Part shown: piece after piece, positions 26,538 through 36,572 of the stretch
Layout of the letters: every line of letters begins with the position of its first letter
Position numbering within the stretch: the first letter of the stretch is position 1
From: Bradyrhizobium lablabi
Lineage (GTDB): Bacteria; Pseudomonadota; Alphaproteobacteria; Rhizobiales; Xanthobacteraceae
Direction of reading: 5' to 3'
Length of the DNA stretch: 64,000 nucleotides
Assembly: GCF_018129385.1 (NCBI RefSeq)
Contig: NZ_JAFCLN010000012.1
Span: 1-64,000, forward strand
Translations under genes and position numbers: made by a program
Notes under the pieces: model-generated
What the model saw: only the letters and a program-made list of their open reading frames with translations
Told to the model about the DNA's origin: nothing
Databases searched by the model: none

Positions 26538-26843
26538 CTAGCGGTTGGCACAGGAGCGCGAATAGGCGGCCCGATCGGCCGGATCGAGGCCAGCGGCAGC
26601 GGCATCGTCGAGGCATGCGCCGATGCGGTCGCCGAACGAGGCGCTTGGAGCGGGGCTGATATAGGGCGACGGCGCAGGCGCATCCATCTGCGGAATCGCC
26701 GGCACCTCGATTTTCGGCGGTGGCGGCGGCGATGGCAGCGGCGGATTGAGCGTTGAGGATCCCGGCGGAATGAACTGCGCCGACGCCGGGCTTGCGAGAG
26801 CGGCCAACAAGACAGCGCCAAGAATCAGCGAAGCGAGTTTCAT
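26538..26843 (-). CDS. Small secreted proline-rich protein
   Basis: The 101-residue protein has a signal peptide (LILGAVLLAALASPASA), a proline-rich middle (PPLPSPPPPPKIEVPAIP) and a conserved-looking C-terminal segment (DRIGACLDDAAAAGLDPAD). It contains three cysteines or fewer; no known domain is recognised. A partial copy of its C-terminus lies at 25892-25981. Confidence 0.65.
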   Translation of the reverse strand: MKLASLILGAVLLAALASPASAQFIPPGSSTLNPPLPSPPPPPKIEVPAIPQMDAPAPSPYISPAPSASFGDRIGACLDDAAAAGLDPADRAAYSRSCANR

Positions 26844-26917
26844 GGAATAGAGGTCGTGCTCCCCTGGCGAGACCGCAAGGAAGCCGGCTCTAAATTAATG
26901 TTGAATCAGCCTGCCTT

Positions 26918-28132
26918 TCACGGCTTCTGATAGATCACCTGCCCGGCGCGGATGGTGACGGCGACTTTTGCGAGATTACGGACATCTGCGATGGGATCGC
27001 CATCCAGGATCACGAGATCGGCATCAAAGCCCTGCTGCACTCTTCCTTTCGAGGTGGCCTTGAAATAGCCCGCGGGATTGGTGGTGAGCGCGGCCAGCAC
27101 CTGGGACCCCCTGAGCGCGCGGTGCATCAGTTCGTATTCGGTCGTGGTGTCGTACAGTTTCGTGAAACCGACATCGGTGCCGAACAGGACCTTCCCGCCA
27201 TTCTCCGAGAAGGCCTTGAGTTGCTGGACGGCGCTATCGACCAGTCGCGCGGATATCTCGGGCGGGATCGGCAGCTTTGCAAACAGCGACAGTGTGGGGA
27301 TCAAAGCAATGTTCTGCTGCTTGAACCGCTCGAGTTGCTCGGCTGTGTAATTTGCTCCCGGCGCGGTGTGGGCCATCACGTCCGCACCGGCGGCGATCAC
27401 GGCGTCCACGCCCGCCCTGTTCTGCGGATGGGCGAACGCCGGTTTTACCCACGCGTGCACGACGTCGACCCCTGCCTTGGCAATGGCGGCATCCATGTTC
27501 ACGACGGCCTTGTCTTCGCCTTTGAAGACGCCGGTGAAGAGCTTCAAGCCGTCGAGCCCCATCTGCATATAGCTTCGCGCCAAGTGCTCCGCCCGCTCCG
27601 GCGTAGCGGCCTCAGGTAGTTGCATCTCGGGCGGGAGATAGATGGGGTGTCCATCTCTCGGGAAAATGCTGCCGGCAAAGAAGATATTCGGGCCCAGCAC
27701 TTCCCCGGCATTGATCCGCTTGCGCAGCGCAAAACCATCGGTTGGATCAGAGCCGAGATCCCACACTGTTGTGACGCCCCACTTCGTCAGCATCGCCTGC
27801 ATGTGCGCCGTGAGCGAGGCAGCCGGTGCCTCGGCGGCATTCTTCCACACCGCTTCCGTCAAGTGGACGTGGCTGTTCCAGAAGCCGGCGACGATCGTCT
27901 TGCCGGTGCAATCGATCATGCGCGCGTCCGGGGGGATTTGCACCTCACTGGCAGGCCCGACGGCGGTGATGGCGCCGGACGACATCACGATCACGGCGTC
28001 GGCCAGCGGCGCGGCCTCAGGTGTGGCGTAGACCGTCCCGCCTTTCAGCACCAGCGTCTGGGCGTCGGCCGCAACGCCATATGCGAGCGTCAGAAGAGCA
28101 AGGAATGCCGCGCCCAACCACTTCCGGATCAT
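26918..28132 (-). CDS. Secreted amidohydrolase (imidazolonepropionase-like)
   Basis: The 404-residue protein has a signal peptide (GAAFLALLTLAYGVAADA) and a metal-dependent amidohydrolase domain: FWNSHVHL (HxH), GLDGLKLFTG with the Lys that may be carboxylated, VVHAWVK, VMAHTAPG, and LFGTDVGF (catalytic Asp). It is likely periplasmic or exported. The substrate is not clear; relatives include prolidase-like and Xaa-His-type hydrolases. AAGGTG lies 5 bases before the ATG. Confidence 0.83.
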   Translation of the reverse strand: MIRKWLGAAFLALLTLAYGVAADAQTLVLKGGTVYATPEAAPLADAVIVMSSGAITAVGPASEVQIPPDARMIDCTGKTIVAGFWNSHVHLTEAVWKNAAEAPAASLTAHMQAMLTKWGVTTVWDLGSDPTDGFALRKRINAGEVLGPNIFFAGSIFPRDGHPIYLPPEMQLPEAATPERAEHLARSYMQMGLDGLKLFTGVFKGEDKAVVNMDAAIAKAGVDVVHAWVKPAFAHPQNRAGVDAVIAAGADVMAHTAPGANYTAEQLERFKQQNIALIPTLSLFAKLPIPPEISARLVDSAVQQLKAFSENGGKVLFGTDVGFTKLYDTTTEYELMHRALRGSQVLAALTTNPAGYFKATSKGRVQQGFDADLVILDGDPIADVRNLAKVAVTIRAGQVIYQKP

Positions 28133-28221
28133 CGAAACACCTTTTCGAACCAGCGAAGCCCGAAAACTAATCGATCAACACGACGGCGTTTTGATCGATA
28201 TTGCTGCGCCGGCCGCGGACC

Positions 28222-29454
28222 TCACTCCTCCGGGGCGTTCTCGATCGGATCAAAACGGTCGGCTTCCAGCCCCAGCAGATTCCAGGATTGCAGCATGTGC
28301 GGCGGCAAGGGCGCAGTGGCGTCGATCACGCCACCACGCGGATGCGGGATGACGATGCGGCGCGCCAAGAGATGCAGGCGGTTCTGCAAACCACCCGGCA
28401 GCTCCCAGTTCTCCTTGTTGAAATACTTGGGGTCGCCGACGATGGCGTGATCGATATGCGCCATATGCGCACGCAGTTGATGGGTGCGCCCTGTGACCGG
28501 CTTCAGCGACACCCAGGCGAGCTTTGTCGCGGAAGTTTCGACAACCGCGTAATAGGTCACCGCGTGGCTCGCGCCCTCGTCGCCATGTTTGGCGATTACC
28601 ATGATGGTGTCGTCCTCACCCTCGTCCTTCGCAAGGTAGGTCGAGATACGGCCCTGCTTCGGCTTTGGCACGCCTGCCACCAGCGCCCAGTAGATTTTTC
28701 GCGCCGAGCGGTGGCGGAACGCGCCGGTCAGATGCGTGGCGGCAAAGCGCGTCTTGGCAATCAAAAGGCAGCCGGACGTTTCCCGATCGATCCGGTGCAC
28801 GAGGCGCGGCTTCTGCCCCTTGGCATCGCGCATCACTTCCAACATGTCATCGACGTTGCGCGTGATGCCGCTTCCGCCCTGCACGGCGAGCCCCGCCGGC
28901 TTGTTCAGGACCAGGACGTCGTCATCCTCGTAGAGCGTCATTTCCTTCAGCGCGGCCAGCGTCTTCTGCGCCGCCTCGGAGAGCACGCCTGGCACCTTCG
29001 GCGCATCGAGCCGCAACGGCGGAATGCGGACGCTCTGCCCCTCCTCCAGCCGGTCCTTGCTGTCGGCGCGCTTGCCGTTGACGCGCAGCTCGCCTTTGCG
29101 GACGATCCGCTGAATATGGGAGAACGACAGGCCCGGAAAGCGCGCCTCGAGAAAGCGGTCGACCCGCATGTTGTTCTCGTCGGCGGTGACGGTGACGGTC
29201 TGGACCTTTGTCGGGAGTTTTGGCTCGGCGGCGGGCTCTTCGCGGAAAGGCTGTGGCTTGTCCCTGCGCGGTTCGGCAAAGCGTGCCGGCTTTCCACTGG
29301 GACGATGGCCCTGCGGGCGATCGTCACGGCCCGGCTCGCCCGGCTTGCGGCTGCGGAAAGGCCGAGCGCCCTTACTGCCTCCCTTGCTGGCTCCTTTGGG
29401 CCGATCGCCTGCATTGCGCGACTTCGCAAGCGGTTTCCGGTCGCGGCGACTCAT
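28222..29454 (-). CDS. RluA-family 23S rRNA pseudouridine synthase with basic extension
   Basis: The 410-residue protein has an N-terminal Arg/Lys/Pro-rich extension of about 80 residues, an S4 RNA-binding domain (about 95-140, MRVDRFLEARFPGLSFSHIQ), and the catalytic domain with HRIDRETSG, whose Asp makes the nucleophile, and GRTHQLRAHMAHI. It resembles RluC. The start at 29454 (MSRRDRK) is favoured over the frame end at 29511. It is divergent from the esterase gene. Confidence 0.87.
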   Translation of the reverse strand: MSRRDRKPLAKSRNAGDRPKGASKGGSKGARPFRSRKPGEPGRDDRPQGHRPSGKPARFAEPRRDKPQPFREEPAAEPKLPTKVQTVTVTADENNMRVDRFLEARFPGLSFSHIQRIVRKGELRVNGKRADSKDRLEEGQSVRIPPLRLDAPKVPGVLSEAAQKTLAALKEMTLYEDDDVLVLNKPAGLAVQGGSGITRNVDDMLEVMRDAKGQKPRLVHRIDRETSGCLLIAKTRFAATHLTGAFRHRSARKIYWALVAGVPKPKQGRISTYLAKDEGEDDTIMVIAKHGDEGASHAVTYYAVVETSATKLAWVSLKPVTGRTHQLRAHMAHIDHAIVGDPKYFNKENWELPGGLQNRLHLLARRIVIPHPRGGVIDATAPLPPHMLQSWNLLGLEADRFDPIENAPEE

Positions 29455-29578
29455 GCTGATTTCGGCTCCATTTTGCGCTATTGGCGTAGCGCAAATGCGC
29501 GGGGCCGTCACGACGGAATCGGTGCAAATTGCCCGCGATATCGGTCATGTCAGGCGAACAAGAAACGGGAGAATGGGG

Positions 29579-30520
29579 ATGGCAGGCGTAAGGTTGGCTC
29601 TGGCTGCGGTAGTGGCGCTGGTGATGAATCCGGCCTGGGCGCAGCAAAGCCCGATGTCGGAGGAACTCGCCTGGAAGCTGCTGGAGCTCGGCCGTGTCGT
29701 CGACCCGCCGAAGACGGCGGCGCTCTATGCGCCGATGCAGGAGAAGGAGCCGTACACGGGCGTCAAGGTCGAGCGCGACGTGAAGTACGGCCCCGCTGAA
29801 CGCAACCTGCTCGATGTATTCATGCCGGAAGCAAGCACCGCCGCCCGGCCCGTCCTGATCTATGTTCACGGCGGCGGCTTTGTCGCCGGCAACAAGCGCA
29901 ACCCCAACAGCCCCTTCTACGACAACATCATGTTGTGGGCGGTGAAGAACGGCTTTGTCGGCGTCAACACGACCTACCGGCTGGCGCCGGCTTCTCCCTG
30001 GCCCGCGGGTGCGGAAGACCTTGCGAGCGTCGTGCAGTGGGTGACGAAAGAGATCGCCGCGCGCGGCGGCGATCCTTCGCGCATCTACCTGATGGGACAA
30101 TCCGCCGGCGCCGTTCACGTCGCGGGCTATGTTTCGCATCCCGAGCTGCACAAGGTGAAGGGCGGCGGCCTTGCCGGAGCCATCATGGTGTCCGGCCTCT
30201 ACGATCTCACCGCGTCCCCGGTCGGCGACGCCGAACTGGCCTATTTCGGCTCCGATTCCTCGCGCTATTCGGAGCGTTCATCGGTCAAGGGTCTCATCGC
30301 CAGCAAGACGCCGCTGATGATCACGGCCGCCGAGCTCGACCCGCCCCGCTTCATCGAGCAGTACGAACTGGTGAAGCAGGCGATCTGCAAGGGCCCGAAC
30401 GGCTGTGCACGCACCTTCATGCTGCCGCAGCACAGCCATATGTCAGAGGTATATTCGATCAATACCGTAGATACGCGGCTGACCGATCAAATCCTGGAAT
30501 TCGTGAAGACGGGGAAATAG
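29579..30520 (+). CDS. Exported alpha/beta-hydrolase (esterase/carboxylesterase)
   Basis: The 313-residue protein has a signal peptide (VRLALAAVVALVMNPAWA) and the alpha/beta-hydrolase fold of the HSL-type family: the oxyanion motif HGGGF, the nucleophile elbow GQSAGA and the late His in LPQHSHMSEV. It probably cleaves small esters in the periplasm. The ATG at 29579 has GGGAG 8 bases upstream; the in-frame ATG at 29573 is too close to it. Confidence 0.83.
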   Translation: MAGVRLALAAVVALVMNPAWAQQSPMSEELAWKLLELGRVVDPPKTAALYAPMQEKEPYTGVKVERDVKYGPAERNLLDVFMPEASTAARPVLIYVHGGGFVAGNKRNPNSPFYDNIMLWAVKNGFVGVNTTYRLAPASPWPAGAEDLASVVQWVTKEIAARGGDPSRIYLMGQSAGAVHVAGYVSHPELHKVKGGGLAGAIMVSGLYDLTASPVGDAELAYFGSDSSRYSERSSVKGLIASKTPLMITAAELDPPRFIEQYELVKQAICKGPNGCARTFMLPQHSHMSEVYSINTVDTRLTDQILEFVKTGK

Positions 30521-30534
30521 CCGGGACTGGCCAG

Positions 30535-30732
30535 ATGAAAGTCGAAGAAATCGCTGAAGCAGTTAGCCGGCTAACGCCGGAGGAACTGGCGCGCTTTCGC
30601 CGCTGGTTCACCGCCTTCGAGTCGGGCCGCAGCAATCATGCCGAAGAGCTCGACTCCACGGCGACCAAGCTCGGCCGCTTTGCCGGCCGCGCCTTTGCCG
30701 AATTGAAAAAGCGCACAAAGGACCGGGAGTAG
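30535..30732 (+). CDS. Small helical protein, antitoxin-like N-terminus
   Basis: The 65-residue protein begins MKVEEIAEAVSRLTPEELARFRRWF, a pattern found in small antitoxin-like or adaptor proteins. It lies 14 bases after the esterase stop and may be co-transcribed. No toxin partner follows on this strand; the next genes run on the other strand. Function uncertain. Confidence 0.6.
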   Translation: MKVEEIAEAVSRLTPEELARFRRWFTAFESGRSNHAEELDSTATKLGRFAGRAFAELKKRTKDRE

Positions 30733-30784
30733 CGACGCATCGTGCCACCAGGTTGGTGGAACTCACGAGACAAGAAAATAGCCG

Positions 30785-31075
30785 TCAGGTCAGCTCAACT
30801 CGTAGCGTTCGCCCAACGGCGTTCGCTGCACGGCGCAACGTCTCCAAAGTTACCGATGGCGTGGCAGGATCCAACAGCCGGTCAAGTTGGCGCCGGCTGG
30901 TTTTCATGCGCTCCGCCATGGCGATCTTGGTGATGCCTTGCGCTTTCATCGCTTCGGCCAGTTGTTCGGCGATGATCTCCTTGATGGCGCGCTCTTCACA
31001 TGATCCGAGCATGCCCTGCTCTTCAAGAAACTCGTCGAACGTTTCCTTGCTCACGCGCGCTTTCTTCCTCACCAT
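30785..31075 (-). CDS. higA: HigA-type XRE antitoxin
   Basis: The 96-residue protein has a Cro/C1-type HTH (about 48-90, AMKAQGITKIAMAERMKTSR, then LDPATPSVTLETLRRAANAVG). Its gene overlaps the toxin stop by one base (TGATG), the usual coupling of HigBA-type modules with the toxin first. It should bind the toxin and, with it, the inverted repeat upstream of the toxin. An in-frame GTG at 31078 is a less likely start. Confidence 0.83.
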   Translation of the reverse strand: MVRKKARVSKETFDEFLEEQGMLGSCEERAIKEIIAEQLAEAMKAQGITKIAMAERMKTSRRQLDRLLDPATPSVTLETLRRAANAVGRTLRVELT

Positions 31076-31423
31076 CACGTCACCTCTTTCTTGCGCTTCA
31101 GCGCGAGTTCTATGTCTTGCTGCGGTGTCTTCTGCGTCTTCTTGATGAAGCCGTGCAACAGAACCATGAAGCCATCGCCCATGCAGAAGATAACCCGCGC
31201 AATCCGGTTGCTATCGAGATCGCTTCGTACTTCCCACAAGCCATTCCCCAACGGGGCACAATGGGGACGCCCGATCGGCCAACCGAATTCTACCTTTTGA
31301 ATGTCCTTCCCAACTGTCCTGCGGTCTTCGGCAGGCAGATCGAGAATCCATTCGCGAACAGGGTTGCGGCCAGCCGGGCTGACATAGAAGCGCGCGGGAA
31401 GCTTTTTTTTCGCGGTCGATCAT
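31075..31423 (-). pseudogene. higB: HigB/Gp49-family RelE-like toxin gene, frameshifted at A8
   Basis: The ATG at 31423 opens MIDREKK, then the reading frame is lost in a run of eight A (plus-strand T at 31403-31410). In the next frame the toxin continues LPARFYVSPAGRNPVREW, then FGWPIGRPH, GNGLWEVRSDL and VLLHGFIKKTQKTPQQDIE to a stop at 31075. With seven A the frame would be intact at 115 residues, matching the family length. This is therefore a one-base insertion, a sequencing error in a homopolymer, or a slippage-dependent gene. The family degrades ribosome-bound mRNA. Confidence 0.8.
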
Positions 31424-31435
31424 CCAGCTCGCCTA

Positions 31436-31455
31436 ATGTGCCATTTTTGGCACAT
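31436..31455. promoter_or_regulatory. Inverted-repeat operator upstream of the toxin-antitoxin operon
   Basis: ATGTGCCA (31436-31443) and TGGCACAT (31448-31455) form a perfect 8-bp inverted repeat with a TTTT spacer. It sits 12 bases upstream of the toxin start at 31423, a position typical for autoregulation by HigA-type antitoxins. Confidence 0.72.
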
Positions 31456-31470
31456 CTTTGCAAGACCCGC

Positions 31471-32172
31471 CTATTTGCACTGCGCCGTGGTTTTAAGCTT
31501 CGCCAGATCGACCTTCGCGTTGGCCGACGGCCGCAGCTTCATCGCTTCGTCGGCGGCGGCGCAAGCCGCATTGTTGTCGCCGTTCTGCTGGCGCGCCCAG
31601 GCGAGGTTGATCCAGGCATCGCCGAAGTCGGGCGCATCCTTCACGGCCTGCTCCAGCACGGGCTGCGCCTCTTTCGGCCGCTTGTCGACGAGAAGCACCC
31701 GGCCGTAATCGGCATTCAGCATCTTCAGCGGATTGGGCTGCTTGCGCGCGATCCGGTAAAGCTCTTCTGCAAACGCAGTATCCTTGAAGCGGATTTGGGC
31801 GACCACCGCGAGGCCGTGATAGACGACGCTCTGCTCGGGATCGACGAGGAAGGCCTGATTGAAGCGTTGCGCCGCCTCGCCGTACCTTCCTCCGGCGAGC
31901 GCGCGCCAGCCGCGTTTACTGACTTCGTCCAGCGCCTTTTCGCGCGAACCCGTCGCTTCCACCAGCGCCTTGACGAACTTGTCGTCCGCCTCGCGCTGCT
32001 CGGCGGTCTTCGCCTCAAAACCGAAAAACGGCTGCTCGTTGGCGGGCGCGGAATAGCTGTGCTTCGTCACCTGAATGCCGGGCGCGAGCTGCACCGTCTC
32101 CGCCGATGCGAAATGCGCAAAGCCCGCTGCGGCGAAAAACCCCAGCGCCAGTGTCTTGAGACGTCCGTTCAT
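31471..32172 (-). CDS. Exported TPR protein
   Basis: The 233-residue protein has a signal peptide (TLALGFFAAAGFAHFASA) and three or so tetratricopeptide repeats (about residues 85-220, ALAGGRYGEAAQRFNQAF, WINLAWARQQNGDNNAACAA). It overlaps rarA by 4 bases (32169-32172), making it the third gene of the degP-rarA-TPR operon. TPR proteins act as scaffolds; here it may be a periplasmic partner of the upstream protease. Confidence 0.78.
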   Translation of the reverse strand: MNGRLKTLALGFFAAAGFAHFASAETVQLAPGIQVTKHSYSAPANEQPFFGFEAKTAEQREADDKFVKALVEATGSREKALDEVSKRGWRALAGGRYGEAAQRFNQAFLVDPEQSVVYHGLAVVAQIRFKDTAFAEELYRIARKQPNPLKMLNADYGRVLLVDKRPKEAQPVLEQAVKDAPDFGDAWINLAWARQQNGDNNAACAAADEAMKLRPSANAKVDLAKLKTTAQCK

Positions 32173-33505
32173 TCCTGTCCTCCGCCCCGCTCCCGCCGGA
32201 GCCGGGCCCAGTAATCGAGCCGCTTCCTGATCTCGCGCTCGAAGCCGCGATCGGGCGGGTCGTAAAAGGTCTGGCGCCCGAGCGCTTCCGGAAAATAGTC
32301 CTGACCGGAGAACGCATCAGGCGCATCATGGTCATATTCGTAGCCCGAACCGTAGCCTTCGGATTTCATCAGCTTGGTCGGCGAATTGAGAATGTGCTTT
32401 GGCGGCAGCAGCGAGCCCGCCTCCTTGGCGGTGCGCATGGCCGCGCCAAACGCCTTGTACGCGGCGTTCGATTTCGGCGCAGTCGCGAGATAGATCACGG
32501 CTTGCGCGATCGCCAGTTCGCCTTCGGGAGAGCCGAGGAAATCATAGGCATCCTTGGCCGCGGTGCAGACCGCCAGCGCCTGCGGATCGGCAAGACCGAT
32601 GTCTTCCACTGCCATCCGCACGACACGGCGCGCGAGGAACAGCGGGTCCTCGCCCGCATCGAGCATGCGCGCGAGATAATACAGCGCAGCATCCGGATCG
32701 GAGCCGCGCACGGATTTATGCAGGGCCGAAATGAGGTTGTAATGGCCGTCGGCGGATTTGTCGTAGATCGGTGCGCGGCGTTGCAGGATTTCCTGGAGCT
32801 GCGCCGCGTTGAACACCTCGTCCTTGCGCGCGGCGCGCCAGACTTCCTCGGCGAGCGTCAGCGCGGCGCGGCCGTCGCCATCGGCCATCCGCACCAGCAC
32901 GCCGCGCGCCTCCGCATCGAGCGGCAGCTTTTTGCCCTCGATCCTTTCGGCGTGCGCAAACAGCTTCTCGACCGCGGCGGCGTCGAGTGAATGGAACACC
33001 AGCACGCGTGCGCGCGACAGGAGCGCCGCGTTGAGCTCGAAGGACGGATTTTCCGTGGTGGCGCCGACCAGCACCACGGTGCCGTCTTCCATCACGGGCA
33101 GGAAAGAGTCCTGCTGGGCGCGGTTGAAGCGATGCACCTCGTCGACGAACAAGAGCGTGCCCTTGCCGGTCTCGCGGCGCGCGCGGGCCGCGTCGAACAC
33201 TTTCTTCAGATCGGCAACGCCGGAAAACACCGCGGAAATCTGCTCGAAATGCAGTTCAGTCGCATCCGCCAGGAGGCGCGCGACCGTGGTCTTGCCGGTG
33301 CCGGGCGGCCCCCAAAACACCAGCGAGCCGAGCGTACGCGTCTCCAGCATGCGCGTCAGTGCGCCGTCGGGACCGAGGATGTGGTCTTGCCCTACGACAT
33401 CGGAGAGCTTTTGCGGACGCAGGCGATCGGGCAGCGGACGCGGCGCATCCTGCTCCATCCCTGCCGCGGCAAAGAGGTTCGGTGACGATTGCGGTCGCTT
33501 CGGGC

Positions 33506-33509
<4 letters not shown>
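32169..33509 (-). CDS. rarA: Replication-associated recombination protein RarA (MgsA)
   Basis: The 446-residue AAA+ ATPase has Walker A GPPGTGKTT, Walker B LLFVDEVHRFN, sensor GATTENPSFE, and the C-terminal helical domain with YNLISALHKSVRGSDPDAALYY (in segments). It acts at stalled replication forks. The start MSPKRPQSS at 33509 overlaps the protease stop by 4 bases. Confidence 0.9.
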
Positions 33510-34903
<1,394 letters not shown>

Positions 34904-34973
34904 GCAGAAATCCCAAAATTGATTGGCCAGATATAGTCGCGGGGCGCTGGCGGGAGAAGTCAAACGCGGGCGA

Positions 34974-35351
34974 TCAGGCCGCGCGATCGGGTAGCGGCAC
35001 CATGTCCGGATCGGGCCCGCAGGATAGCCGTTCCCGGTGCTTTTCGCCCCAGGCCTTCAGAATGTCGATGACCGGGCGCAAGCTCTCGCCGGTTTCCGAC
35101 AGGCGGTATTCCACCCGCGGCGGAACCTCGGCGTAGACGGTGCGGATGATCAGCCGGTCGTCCTCCAGCGCGCGGAGCTGCTTGGTGAGCATGCGCTGGG
35201 TGATTCCCGGCATCAGGCGGCGAAGCTCGCCAAAGCGCTGGGTGCCGCTTTGCAGGTGGTAGAGGATGACGCCCTTCCACTTGCCGTCAATCAGATCGAG
35301 GGTCGCTTCCACCGCGCAGCCGGGTCGATGGGCGAAATTCCGCCGTTTCAT
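34974..35351 (-). CDS. HxlR-family transcriptional regulator
   Basis: The 125-residue protein has the HxlR winged HTH: CAVEATLDLIDGKWKGVILYH, FGELRRLMPGITQRMLTKQLR, and the C-terminal YRLSETGESLRPVI. The ATG at 35351 is favoured over a TTG at 35366. It is divergent from the alcohol dehydrogenase-like gene, the common arrangement for HxlR-controlled quinone reductase genes, so it probably regulates that gene. Confidence 0.87.
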   Translation of the reverse strand: MKRRNFAHRPGCAVEATLDLIDGKWKGVILYHLQSGTQRFGELRRLMPGITQRMLTKQLRALEDDRLIIRTVYAEVPPRVEYRLSETGESLRPVIDILKAWGEKHRERLSCGPDPDMVPLPDRAA

Positions 35352-35455
35352 GGCTGATTTTCCCAATAGTATCCAAACAGGGACTAATTCCCAAAATTTA
35401 CAGTACTTGCCAAGTGGACGCTACCCCGACACTTATTCCGGCACCCTTGGTTTTG

Positions 35456-35502
35456 GGCATGAGCTTGTCGGAAAACCGGTACCCACTTTTCCGGCTCATG
35501 CC
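35456..35502. repeat. GGCATGAGC...GCTCATGCC palindromic repeat
   Basis: The outer arms GGCATGAGC (35456-35464) and GCTCATGCC (35494-35502) are perfect inverted copies around the core AAAACCGGTACCCACTTTTCC. It is the same family as the elements at 45636-45682 and 46554-46600. It occupies the HxlR/dehydrogenase gap. Confidence 0.78.
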
Positions 35503-35517
35503 GTAGAGGAGACCCGA

Positions 35518-36531
35518 ATGAAGGCCGTCGGATACCAAAAATCGCTCCCCGTCGAGGACGCAAATTCCCTGATCGATTTCGAGACCGCAAAGCCCGAACC
35601 GAAGGGGCGCGACATCCGTGTGGCGGTGAAGGCGATCTCGGCCAACCCGGTCGACTACAAGGTGCGCAAGCGCGCCGCGCCGCCGGAGGGCGAGTACAAG
35701 ATTCTCGGGTTTGACGCCGCCGGCGTGGTCGATGCGGTTGGATCCGACGTGTCGCTGTTCAAGCCGGGCGACGAAGTGTTCTACGCCGGCTCGATCCTGC
35801 GCCAGGGCACCAATTCGGAATTCCATCTGGTCGACGAGCGGATCGTTGGCCGCAAGCCAAAATCGCTGTCGTTCGCGCAGGCCGCCGCCCTGCCCCTCAC
35901 CTCGATCACCGCCTGGGAACTGCTGTTCGACCGGCTTGGCGCGGTGCCCGGCAAGAGCGTCGATCCGCGCACGCTGCTGATCACCGGCGGCGCCGGGGGC
36001 GTCGGCTCGATCCTGATCCAGCTTGCGCGCCGGCTCACCGGCCTGACGGCCGTCGCCACCGCGACGCGGCCGGAGTCGCAGAAATGGTGCCTTGATCTCG
36101 GCGCGCATGCGGTGATCGATCACGGCAAGCCGATGAAGGAGCAGATCGAGAAGCTGAAAGTACCGCCGGTGGCGCTGGTTGCCAGCCTCACCTACACCGA
36201 CCAGCACTACAAGGCGATCGCCGACTTCATGGCGCCGCAGGGCAAGTTCGGCCTGATCGACGATCCCCCGGAGTTCACCATGAGCGTCTTCAAGGGCAAG
36301 GCGATCTCGGTGCACTGGGAATCGATGTTCACGCGCTCCTCGTTCCAGACGCCGGATATGATCGCGCAGCACATGCTGCTCAACGATGTCGCCGACCTCA
36401 TCGACAAGGGCGTCTTGCGCACCACGCTCGACCAGACCTTTGGCACGATCAACGCGGCGAATCTGAAGCGCGCGCACGCGTTGCTAGAGAGCGGCAAGTC
36501 GCGCGGGAAGATCGTGCTGGAGGGATGGTAG
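35518..36531 (+). CDS. Zinc-independent MDR-family alcohol dehydrogenase / quinone reductase
   Basis: The 337-residue protein has the MDR fold: a GroES-like N-terminal domain with GRDIRVAVKAISANPVDYK, and an NADPH-binding domain with ITGGAGGVGSILIQLARR. Zinc-ligand cysteines and histidines of the classical dehydrogenases are missing, so it resembles quinone oxidoreductases and YtfG-type proteins. GAGGAG precedes the ATG. It is divergent from the HxlR regulator. Confidence 0.85.
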   Translation: MKAVGYQKSLPVEDANSLIDFETAKPEPKGRDIRVAVKAISANPVDYKVRKRAAPPEGEYKILGFDAAGVVDAVGSDVSLFKPGDEVFYAGSILRQGTNSEFHLVDERIVGRKPKSLSFAQAAALPLTSITAWELLFDRLGAVPGKSVDPRTLLITGGAGGVGSILIQLARRLTGLTAVATATRPESQKWCLDLGAHAVIDHGKPMKEQIEKLKVPPVALVASLTYTDQHYKAIADFMAPQGKFGLIDDPPEFTMSVFKGKAISVHWESMFTRSSFQTPDMIAQHMLLNDVADLIDKGVLRTTLDQTFGTINAANLKRAHALLESGKSRGKIVLEGW

Positions 36532-36540
36532 ACGCCGCCG

Positions 36541-36572
36541 TGGCGGGTTGCGCCTTCGGCTAACCCGCCCTG
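36541..36572. repeat. GCGGGTTGCG...TAACCCGCCC repeat
   Basis: The stretch TGGCGGGTTGCGCCTTCGGCTAACCCGCC is a shorter copy of the GTAGGGTGGGTTA family. It overlaps the last codons and the stop codon of hisC. Confidence 0.6.

Noticed and set aside
31436..31455. Inverted repeat as terminator of the TPR gene
   Set aside because: No T-run follows on the minus strand, and its position 12 bases from the toxin start fits an operator better.
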